Source of the DNA: Pseudomonas sp. MUP55
GTDB lineage: Bacteria > Pseudomonadota > Gammaproteobacteria > Pseudomonadales > Pseudomonadaceae
DNA length: 64,000 bases
Direction of reading: 5' to 3'
NCBI RefSeq assembly: GCF_034043515.1
Contig: NZ_CP138214.1
Coordinates: 4,774,001-4,838,000, forward strand
Shown: piece after piece, positions 23,007 through 29,600 of the stretch
How the letters are laid out: each line of letters begins with the position of its first letter
Numbering within the stretch: position 1 is the first letter of the stretch
Program-made: the position numbers and the translations under genes
The notes under the pieces: generated by a model
Told to the model about the DNA's origin: nothing
Database searches by the model: none
The model's input: only the letters and a program-made list of their open reading frames with translations

Positions 23007-24213
23007 CATACTTTTGCTAGAAGACGACCCGGCAAAAAAAGGGAAACTCCTTGCCCTGCTCAAAGATAAAGGTCTATTTGGGCGTCTGGACGTTGCTATC
23101 TGCACGAGCCAAGCACTAGAGCTAATTGAAGATCGCCCACGCTATGACTTGTTAATAGCCGACGTGGTCGTACCTGGCGAATTAGGTAGTGAAAAGGACG
23201 AAAGAAATTGTATAGATTTTTTCAACAGCATTGACGACATTATACCAGCGGAAAAAAGACCGCTTTATTCTTTACCTATAAGTGCTGCTACGGACCTGAC
23301 CGATGCAGCTTATGATTTTTTCAGCTGTCGGCCTTGGGGCATCCTCCCCTATTCGGAAAACGATGAAGACTGCCTCAATGCATTACACCGTATAGCCGTT
23401 TGGATTCTTAACGACAAAACGCAACGCGAGCAGCGTAACACCTGCGACGTTTTTATAATAACTGCACTTCCTCATCCCGAGTACAGCGCCATTGAAAATC
23501 TTAAATTAGATTGGGGCCCCTTTGAACCGCTGGATCGTACACACCTAATACGCTATGCATCCCTGAGCGTTGCTGGGAGTACTATAAAAATCGGGGCAGC
23601 TTTTTGCGCGAGAATGGGGGCCGTTGCAGCTTCAACATTGACTACTAAAGCATCATTGATTCTTAATCCGAAGATTGTGATTATGGCTGGTATCTGCGCC
23701 GGAATTGCAAGTAAAGCCGGGATAGGAGATGTGGTTGCGGCAGAAGTTTCTTGGGACTGGCAGAGCGGTAAATATATAGACAAGAATGGCGAAGAAGCAT
23801 TTGAATCTTCCCCCCACCACATCAACATCGATGATGAATTAAGAAACAAACTATTTCTGCTGAAGAGGGACGAGCCCTTTTGGAAATCTTTTTCCGACTA
23901 TGCTAGAGAGCATAAATTGCAGCTTCCAAAGCTCGTATTAGGACCTATGGCTACAGGCTCATCCGTACTCGCTGATGTCCGAGTATCAGAGCGGATACGT
24001 ACGATCCAACATCGTAATGTTACAGGCCTAGACATGGAAACTTATGGGGTTTATGCCGCAGTATCATCAACTCTTACAGGTGCAGACTTTATTTCATTGA
24101 AATCGGTTTGCGATAATGGCGACAAGAAAAAAGATGATCAGCATCAACAATACGCAGCGACAATCTCTGCGAACGCTGTAGAGCAATTTATCCGCCACTA
24201 CTTTCGGGAATAA
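22996..24213 (+). CDS. dtcC: Detocs effector: receiver fused to nucleoside phosphorylase (DtcC)
   Basis: A 405-residue protein. Residues 1-140 form a receiver with Glu9-Asp10-Asp11 and phosphoacceptor Asp56 (LLIADVVVP). Residues 150-405 form a PNP/UDP phosphorylase domain: DVFIITALPHPE, a glycine-rich MAGICAGIASKAGIGDVV, the ribose-binding GLDMETYG (Glu348) and the base-contacting KSVCDNGDKKKDD (Asp373). In the described Detocs systems this effector cleaves the base from ATP and collapses cell energy during infection. The catalytic motifs are intact here. It starts in an 11-base overlap with dtcB. The STAND-nuclease gene converges on it. Confidence 0.82.
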   Translation: MPLDILLLEDDPAKKGKLLALLKDKGLFGRLDVAICTSQALELIEDRPRYDLLIADVVVPGELGSEKDERNCIDFFNSIDDIIPAEKRPLYSLPISAATDLTDAAYDFFSCRPWGILPYSENDEDCLNALHRIAVWILNDKTQREQRNTCDVFIITALPHPEYSAIENLKLDWGPFEPLDRTHLIRYASLSVAGSTIKIGAAFCARMGAVAASTLTTKASLILNPKIVIMAGICAGIASKAGIGDVVAAEVSWDWQSGKYIDKNGEEAFESSPHHINIDDELRNKLFLLKRDEPFWKSFSDYAREHKLQLPKLVLGPMATGSSVLADVRVSERIRTIQHRNVTGLDMETYGVYAAVSSTLTGADFISLKSVCDNGDKKKDDQHQQYAATISANAVEQFIRHYFRE

Positions 24214-24289
24214 ATCAGCTAACATCTTGCACATGTAATGGTGGTGAGAAAGAATATACTTTTCGACCACCTTCATGGCTTCGACTAAC

Positions 24290-26575
24290 CTACCGATCAA
24301 GGAGAGTGGTGAAAAGGTCTCGGAGGGCAGTGTCGTCAAATTTTTCCCGATCACGCCTGTTCGATGACGAGATACTCGGAGAGGAAGCGTGACTGCTTTG
24401 GTCTTGAATCTCGCCTATACGATCCTCAATAGCTGAAATGGCGCTACTCAACACAGCGTCCGGCACCCCAAAACGGGGGGCAAACTTTTTCAGGGCATCG
24501 ATCCGATCTGATAGGGAGGACTCGCTATCATCCTCGCTGATACGGATGGTGTTCTCCTCAAATTCTTTGAGCACAGCCGCCTGCAAGGCAAGGGTGATGC
24601 TGGCGGGCAGCCCATTCGCTGCGTCCACCGCATCGACAAGCGTGGAGAGCATGTCACTTGAACTCCAGCGTATTGTTTCCCTGAGGATATTTTCGATTAG
24701 CGCTAATAATTCGGCTTCGTAAATGAACGGCCGGCTACAGCTCCTGTCGCTCAGCAAAGAAAAGAAGGCGATCAGAGCTTCCCCGTCCGACCATGCATCG
24801 AAGCCTTGCTGGGGATTGCGGGCGATCGAGATGATACTGTCGGCAAACCGCTGCTCGTCAGTGAGCAGCCACCAATCCATCAGCATTCGGAGCCGCTTGG
24901 AGTTCGTGGCGTCATTGTATTCGAGAGAGCGGGCGTCACCAGCTCGGGGTCTCCAGTGCGGACGGGTTTCTATCATCTCCAACATGCCAACGGAGGCTCT
25001 GGCGATCTTCGCTTGCTCGGTTTCGCTGAGTCCGTTCGGATGCACGAAGTCCCACAGGCTCGACAGCCAATCGATGGAGGCTGCTGCGGGAGCAATGCGA
25101 ATGAGGAGGTCCGTGTCCAATAGGTAGGCTGAGAGATAGTCCTTGAGTGAGGGATTGAGAAAAGAGACCGTTGGCCCGCTGATGTTGACGATGTTTATGA
25201 AGCTACCTTCAAGAATGCGAAGTGCTTCTTCGAAATCCTTAGGCCCATGTTCCAGGCCGTAGGCTGTGCTCATAGCGGTATGTAGGCTCTCGAAAGATGA
25301 GCGAAGGATGGCAAGGGGAACCCCATACTCCGTAAGGAAAAACATCGCCATCAGAAGGTGCCTGCAACGATGATCAATGTGCGTCCGGAAAGCAGTGTCC
25401 CAAATCTGGCTGGGATTGTTTAAAGCATCGATAAAGGCGGCGGGATAGTAAGCGGATTCGATATCACCGATGCGAAATGCATCCGTCATCGCCTCAATAA
25501 CACGTGGGTTATAGTTCTTGTGATCAACAATTTCCGAGAGCTTATTGCTTTCCAATAGAGCCCGGATATGCGACTGCGGTGTCTCTAGTACTAGGAGATG
25601 GTTGTAGAGAATCCGCGCCTTGATTCGGCGGGTATAGATGCCAACATCGAGCACGTACTTCGTCACATCGAGACGCTGGTCGCCTAGATGTTCGGAGACT
25701 CTCCGGGCTTCCTCAAATATGTAGCCCCTCGTCGTCAGAATAAAACGGGCGTTCGGTGAGCGTCGTACGCGGCTCATAAACCGCGCTAAATCTGAATCCT
25801 TGTGCGCTAGAGCTTGTCGGTCGAGGGCGACCTTTCCTAAGAAGTCGTCGAAAAGGAATACCTGCTTTTTGCTGTCGGTAATCGCAGCGAAGCCGTCCTC
25901 CAGACTGCGGATGGGAACGAGCTCCCACTGCTCGCTCAGGAAGGTGTAGCAAAGCATCTCGGCCAGTGTCGTTTTGCCGACACCAGGCGGACCGGAGATG
26001 ATGAGAAGCCGATGTTTTTCTAGCGTAGCTAGTGATTCGTCGAAGCTGGGGTTCGATGCATAAACGCGAACCTTTTGTTCGATGTCCTCCTGCGTGAACG
26101 CTGCGAAGGTATGGGCCGCCGCACGTACGACACGCTCCAAAACACCCGCCCCGGAGAGCCACAGTTTGATATGCGACTTGAGGATGTCTGGGTACTTCCG
26201 GAGAAGACCGTTAATGTCCTCCGGACCAAAAATATCCGCTTCAGACTTCAGGCTTGGCCCTATGAGCGGGGCGAGTTTGCCCTTGCCAAGCGGAGTGAAC
26301 TTACAAGAGGTCGCAAGAATATATCGGGTGGGAGCCAGCTTATCGATTGACAAGCGCTCACGCTTCATCGCGGCAGTCAGTTTGCTGAATGGCGAACCTT
26401 CGTAATGCTTCGCCTGAAGGATGACGTTACCGCTGGACTGCGCGTGCCGACCGTCAATGCCGCCATCTGGCCCTGCACAGAATGCCTCGAAGCGAAGTCC
26501 TTCTTCTTTTCCGATGAGGTCCCGGACCAGGTCCTCAAAGTCCGCCGATGAGAGATTTCTAAAGTCATAGTTCAT
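24290..26575 (-). CDS. Mrr-type nuclease fused to STAND-like NTPase (putative phage defence)
   Basis: A 761-residue protein. Residues 5-130 are a restriction-endonuclease-like domain with Asp37/Asp41 (GPDGGIDGR) and Gln54-x-Lys56 (ILQAKHY). Residues 165-400 are a P-loop NTPase with Walker A 195-GPPGVGKTT and Walker B QVFLFDDF (Asp243-Asp244), then FILTTRGYIFEEAR, as in STAND-type (nSTAND3-like) ATPases. The rest is a helical region likely to sense a target. The design resembles Avs proteins, with a nuclease released on recognition of a phage protein, but the exact subtype is not certain. ATG 26575 was chosen from the domain start; its ribosome site is weak. Confidence 0.72.
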   Translation of the reverse strand: MNYDFRNLSSADFEDLVRDLIGKEEGLRFEAFCAGPDGGIDGRHAQSSGNVILQAKHYEGSPFSKLTAAMKRERLSIDKLAPTRYILATSCKFTPLGKGKLAPLIGPSLKSEADIFGPEDINGLLRKYPDILKSHIKLWLSGAGVLERVVRAAAHTFAAFTQEDIEQKVRVYASNPSFDESLATLEKHRLLIISGPPGVGKTTLAEMLCYTFLSEQWELVPIRSLEDGFAAITDSKKQVFLFDDFLGKVALDRQALAHKDSDLARFMSRVRRSPNARFILTTRGYIFEEARRVSEHLGDQRLDVTKYVLDVGIYTRRIKARILYNHLLVLETPQSHIRALLESNKLSEIVDHKNYNPRVIEAMTDAFRIGDIESAYYPAAFIDALNNPSQIWDTAFRTHIDHRCRHLLMAMFFLTEYGVPLAILRSSFESLHTAMSTAYGLEHGPKDFEEALRILEGSFINIVNISGPTVSFLNPSLKDYLSAYLLDTDLLIRIAPAAASIDWLSSLWDFVHPNGLSETEQAKIARASVGMLEMIETRPHWRPRAGDARSLEYNDATNSKRLRMLMDWWLLTDEQRFADSIISIARNPQQGFDAWSDGEALIAFFSLLSDRSCSRPFIYEAELLALIENILRETIRWSSSDMLSTLVDAVDAANGLPASITLALQAAVLKEFEENTIRISEDDSESSLSDRIDALKKFAPRFGVPDAVLSSAISAIEDRIGEIQDQSSHASSPSISSSNRRDREKFDDTALRDLFTTLLDR

Positions 26576-26725
26576 GCCGCAGTATCGTCCATTAAAAATT
26601 TCGCTCCTATCAACTGCTGTCAGCACACACACGATGCGGCGGCTAAGCGAGCAGATCCTCAAGTACAGAATCAGATCTGGGGGAAAACTGGATGCAACGA
26701 TTCGCCGACATTAGGCGTGCTGGTT

Positions 26726-26884
26726 CTACTTGTGCGCTCCAAACGCGAGGGTTAGCTGTTGTAACAAAATAGCCAGTTCTGCTGGGCTGCCTTCGCGTAA
26801 CACGTCGGCAAGTAGTTCAGCCGCATATGCTGGGTCAGCACGAAGCTGCTCGGACATTGCTTCACTGTGCGGTCGATCTTTCAT
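26726..26884 (-). CDS. Short HigA/YddM-like antitoxin fragment
   Basis: A 52-residue frame with a strong GGGAGGA ribosome site 9 bases upstream of ATG 26884. It begins MKDRPHSEAMSEQLRADPAY and runs on AELLADVLREGSPAELAILL, closely like the first half of addiction-module antidote proteins I recall (KDRSHDEAM...DPAYA..LL). The family goes on to a helix-turn-helix at about residue 60; here a stop follows LAFGAHK. It is therefore either a truncated antitoxin or a small protein that kept only this part. No toxin gene lies beside it. Confidence 0.55.
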   Translation of the reverse strand: MKDRPHSEAMSEQLRADPAYAAELLADVLREGSPAELAILLQQLTLAFGAHK

Positions 26885-27046
26885 CTGGTCCTCCCCTATC
26901 GCCTAGTGACCTGCGAGCGCAAGCCAACCAATAGCATACGTTGAGCAATTGAGCGACGGCATCGTTCTCAAAACAGTCCGAGGGGCAGCCAACCGGCTAT
27001 CAGTCTTTGTGGATTGCACAATCCAAAAGCGGTTCAGAGCTAAGAC
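26885..27046. other. Short intergenic stretch, nothing recognised
   Basis: The 162 bases between the antitoxin-like frame and the end of traJ hold no gene, repeat or terminator that I can support. The promoter of the antitoxin-like gene must lie here. Confidence 0.4.
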
Positions 27047-27418
27047 TTACCTGTGAGCTTTGACAATCGCTCCCATCTTCATTCCTACGGCCACCTGCAA
27101 CCTCCGAAACTCCATCATCACACTTTCCACTTCAATGACGTTCGCGCCTTCTCCACGCTTCTCTGCAAGCCAGAGTTTTAACAGACCAGCAACCCGCCCG
27201 AGGTCGCCACTCACCTTGGCCAAATCACCCACGGCGATCAGGTCAACGACCGACCGAATGGGCGTGTTCATGCCTATGGCGCGAAGGTAGCCAGATCGGG
27301 ACATGCCAGCTTCTTTGGCCTTATTCGTGATCACCGCCTTTTCCTCGTCAGTGACCCAAACCTCGATTGGCTTGCCGCGTCGGCGAGTCGTTGTTTTTTC
27401 TTTGGTGCCACCTGTCAT
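27047..27418 (-). CDS. traJ: TraJ-type oriT-binding mobilization protein
   Basis: A 123-residue protein with the length and motif order of IncP TraJ: GKPIEVWVTDEEKAVI, then AGMSRSGYLRAIG (ribbon-helix-helix-like DNA-binding part) and DLAKVSGDLGRVAGLLKLWL. In RP4, TraJ binds an inverted repeat at oriT and recruits the relaxase. ATG 27418 was picked because it has a GGAG site; longer versions run into oriT. It points away from an oriT-like sequence, exactly as in RP4. No relaxase gene is in the island. Confidence 0.82.
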   Translation of the reverse strand: MTGGTKEKTTTRRRGKPIEVWVTDEEKAVITNKAKEAGMSRSGYLRAIGMNTPIRSVVDLIAVGDLAKVSGDLGRVAGLLKLWLAEKRGEGANVIEVESVMMEFRRLQVAVGMKMGAIVKAHR

Positions 27419-27472
27419 GGGTGCTCCTGCCGTTGCTGTGTTTTTGTTCTTAGACGCGGCAGCGGCTGTACG

Positions 27473-27575
27473 CCTCGCAGAGCAAGATACGTTGAGCCGC
27501 AGGCGAATAAGGGTAGGTGTTGGGAGGGTGCGGGCTTGCCCGCACCCGTACAACACACATCTTGCCGTCTGCCTG
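27473..27575. other. oriT: IncP-like origin of transfer (oriT)
   Basis: A 19-base imperfect inverted repeat (27517-27535 and 27538-27556: GTGTTG with CAACAC and GGGTGCGGGC with GCCCGCACCC) is followed by ACATCTTGC, a likely nic site with the cut after the G at 27564. Upstream, CTCGCAGAGCAAGAT, CGTTGAGC and GCGAATAAGGG match the RK2/RP4 oriT as I remember it. It lies upstream of traJ, as in RP4. Confidence 0.82.
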
Positions 27576-27622
27576 GGTGCAATTAAAAGAAATTTATTGC
27601 TAATAGTCGTTTCGGCAAAGTC

Positions 27623-27725
27623 AGTTGCCTTAAATTTCCTTGAGTTGCGTTAATTCTCACTAAGTTGCCTAGAGTTGCATTAATTTAGGTAAGGAATTGC
27701 CTAAAATTGCTTTGAGTTAACTTAA
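27623..27725 (+). repeat. Helically phased AGTTGC-type repeat array next to oriT
   Basis: AGTTGC or AATTGC begins at 27623, 27643, 27663, 27673, 27695 and 27705, that is at steps of about 10 or 20 bases, in AT-rich DNA with TTAA steps. In RP4 the equivalent position is a bent TraK-binding site. This is probably a protein-binding, bent segment of oriT or an iteron set. Confidence 0.6.
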
Positions 27726-27910
27726 TCGACTAAATTTAAATGAATGAATCAAACAGAGCGGAGAAAGTATGAGCGCCGGCCAACTTACCGCGGCCACGCT
27801 TAGCTCGTAGCGACGCCGATCCTGATATGGCTAACAACTCCAGCGGTCGCTAGAATCTCCGCTACCCACAATAGATCAAGGCCGAAATGGCACCAAAAGG
27901 AGCATGAAAA

Positions 27911-28120
27911 ATGGCTAGAAAAACCCTTTCTGAGCGTCGAGCTGACGCCTGTTCTGAACTAGAGATGGCTAAGGCAAGGCTTGCAAAACTAGACAATGAG
28001 GCAGCAGAAAGAATTGCAAGAATTGCAATAAAATCAGGATTAGTTAATCTTGATCTCGCGGACGATCACATCCGGGAAGAATTCGACAGAATCGTGGAAA
28101 GGATAAGCAAGAGGAATTGA
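27911..28120 (+). CDS. TraC-like small mobilization protein
   Basis: A 69-residue charged helical protein. The core AERIARIAIKSGLVNLDL followed by EEFDRIVERI matches the Pfam TraC-like family known from Agrobacterium Ti plasmids. The role in DNA processing is presumed from its place by oriT. AAGGAG lies 8 bases before ATG 27911. An ATG at 27904 in another frame would make only MKNG. Its stop is followed after two bases by the next start, so the two genes form an operon. Confidence 0.65.
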   Translation: MARKTLSERRADACSELEMAKARLAKLDNEAAERIARIAIKSGLVNLDLADDHIREEFDRIVERISKRN

Positions 28121-28122
28121 TT

Positions 28123-28347
28123 ATGAAGACAGCTCACCGCATCAGCGCTTTGGCCACTCAACTCAATGAACTGCAAGCCTGCCTCGGCCGAGCCAGTGGG
28201 CAATCTAGTAAGCGCATTGCGGAGGCCCAGCGCATCGCGGCCGAGCTAGCTTCTTCACTCGAAGAGTGGCACCTTGAGACGCTGCACATCCCTGAAACTG
28301 AGCGTTGCCTCTATCGCACTCATAATCCTTATTACGCAGCCCACTGA
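28123..28347 (+). CDS. Small protein of unknown function in the mobilization operon
   Basis: A 74-residue protein beginning MKTAHRISALATQLNELQACLG, mostly helical and amphipathic, with one Cys near each end. I do not recognise a family. A GAGGAA site overlaps the end of the TraC-like gene, 6 bases before ATG 28123; a TTG at 28117 is a poorer start. A terminator follows at 28366. It is probably a small auxiliary of the oriT region, like Ti TraD, but that is inference. Confidence 0.6.
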   Translation: MKTAHRISALATQLNELQACLGRASGQSSKRIAEAQRIAAELASSLEEWHLETLHIPETERCLYRTHNPYYAAH

Positions 28348-28365
28348 CGCCGCGCACCAACTTAT

Positions 28366-28392
28366 AAAAAGCTCACTTCAGTGGGCTTTTTT
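28366..28392 (+). terminator. Intrinsic terminator after the mobilization operon
   Basis: AAAAAGCTCACT pairs with AGTGGGCTTTTTT through a two-base loop, ending in a T run, 19 bases after the stop of the preceding gene. Confidence 0.85.
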
Positions 28393-28526
28393 CGTCCGCA
28401 AAACGCATCAAACCGGACAGCCAACTCTTCTTCCTTACAAAAGAAAAAACCTAGACAAGCCAGAGATTTGCCATCATTAAAAGGGTTGATTAACGGACAG
28501 TTTCCGGACGCAACTTATTGCAATCT

Positions 28527-28550
28527 ATGCGGATAGACTATTATCCGCAT
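28527..28550. promoter_or_regulatory. Perfect palindromic operator upstream of trbJ
   Basis: ATGCGGATA (28527-28535) and TATCCGCAT (28542-28550) form perfect 9-base arms around GACTAT, 66 bases before trbJ. No T run follows, so it reads as a protein-binding site, not a terminator. Confidence 0.65.
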
Positions 28551-28615
28551 ATTCAAAACAACGCCATATCGGAGAATAATCAAACCTCAAGCTACTACAA
28601 AATTAGGTATTCGGT

Positions 28616-29410
28616 ATGGAAATAGAATCGCAAAAAACGTCAGTTTATGTCGCTCGGATATTCGGCCGAGGCGCGGCGCTAGCTGTGGCAATGGCAACCA
28701 CAAGCCTTGGTGTAGTTCTCTATATGACACCTGCCCCGGCTTACGCCATCTACTGCTCTAACTGCTCGACGTTCTATCAACAGATGTTCGAGTACGCCGA
28801 GCAGGTCAACACGGCGCTGAACACCGCCGAGCAACTGCAAACGCAAATTCAGCAGTACCAAAACATGGTCACGCAGGGCACGGGCTTGCCCGATTCGATG
28901 TTCGGCAGCATCGCGGCTGACTTGAAAAGCGTGGTCAACATCTACAACCGCTCGCAGGTCTTGGGCCGCCAAATCCAGAATATGGATTCGCAGTTCAACA
29001 CGGCTTTTCCTGGCTTCGAGTCCTACCTGAATCAAGCAGCAAACTCGGCACAATTCCCGGCACGGGATCGTTATCAGAAGTGGTCTAAACAAGGCAGCGA
29101 CAACGTAAAGACAGCACTTGAGGCGGCAAATCTCAATACCAGCACGTTCGAGTCTGAAGACACTCAGCTTAATCGCATGGTGTTCCGTTCGCAGTCAGCC
29201 GTAGGCCGCATGCAAGCTATTCAGGCGGGCAACGAAATTGCTTCCCAGAACGTGCAGCAACTGCAAAAACTGCGCGATCTGATGGCCACCCAAATCAATA
29301 TGCAGGGCAACTACATGGCCCAGCAAGGAGACCGGAAGGCCGCTAGCGAAGCTGCGGAACAACAATTCGAGGCTAGGAAAAATAACTGGGGAGCTTCGGA
29401 GGATTTCTAA
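28616..29410 (+). CDS. trbJ: P-type conjugative transfer protein TrbJ
   Basis: A 264-residue secreted protein of the VirB5/TrbJ class. A long N-terminus with a signal segment ending APAYA (about residue 43) precedes the mature IYCSNCSTFYQQM, typical of TrbJ, and a coiled-coil body. TrbJ is a minor pilus component of the IncP mating-pair apparatus. The ATG has no good Shine-Dalgarno but lies in a leader (GGTATTCGGT) shared with the alpA-like gene at 33918. It is followed after 2 bases by the trbK-like gene. The remaining trb genes are absent. Confidence 0.85.
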   Translation: MEIESQKTSVYVARIFGRGAALAVAMATTSLGVVLYMTPAPAYAIYCSNCSTFYQQMFEYAEQVNTALNTAEQLQTQIQQYQNMVTQGTGLPDSMFGSIAADLKSVVNIYNRSQVLGRQIQNMDSQFNTAFPGFESYLNQAANSAQFPARDRYQKWSKQGSDNVKTALEAANLNTSTFESEDTQLNRMVFRSQSAVGRMQAIQAGNEIASQNVQQLQKLRDLMATQINMQGNYMAQQGDRKAASEAAEQQFEARKNNWGASEDF

Positions 29411-29412
29411 CC

Positions 29413-29598
29413 ATGTTTATTTCTAAGATTTTTATTGCTGTGTTGTGCATCGCTTCTGCTCTTAGTGGTGCTTTTGTGTCCGGTGTCGTTGTGTCCGTCA
29501 GTGCTGAATGCGTGACTGCTGAACGGCATACGCCGACAGATGCCGATAAAAAATTTGAAACCCGGAAAAACGACTGGGGTCCATCTGAGGATTTCTAA
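29413..29598 (+). CDS. TrbK-position small exported protein with a TrbJ-like tail
   Basis: A 61-residue protein made of a hydrophobic signal or anchor (residues 3-31) and a short polar tail. It lies between trbJ and trbL, where IncP plasmids carry the entry-exclusion gene trbK. The last 16 residues, KKFETRKNDWGPSEDF, match the end of TrbJ, QQFEARKNNWGASEDF, at 11 of 16 places. The canonical lipobox of RP4 TrbK is not clear (Cys12 and Cys33 lack the usual context). Exclusion function is inferred from position. Confidence 0.65.
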   Translation: MFISKIFIAVLCIASALSGAFVSGVVVSVSAECVTAERHTPTDADKKFETRKNDWGPSEDF

Positions 29599-29600
29599 CT

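Noticed and set aside
27517..27556. Large inverted repeat read first as a terminator of traJ
   Set aside because: It lies upstream of traJ, has no T run, and is followed by a nic-like sequence; oriT explains it better.
27623..27725. Possible CRISPR-like repeat array
   Set aside because: Units are only 6-12 bases with 10-22-base steps; no conserved 23-37-base repeats, no spacers, no cas genes.
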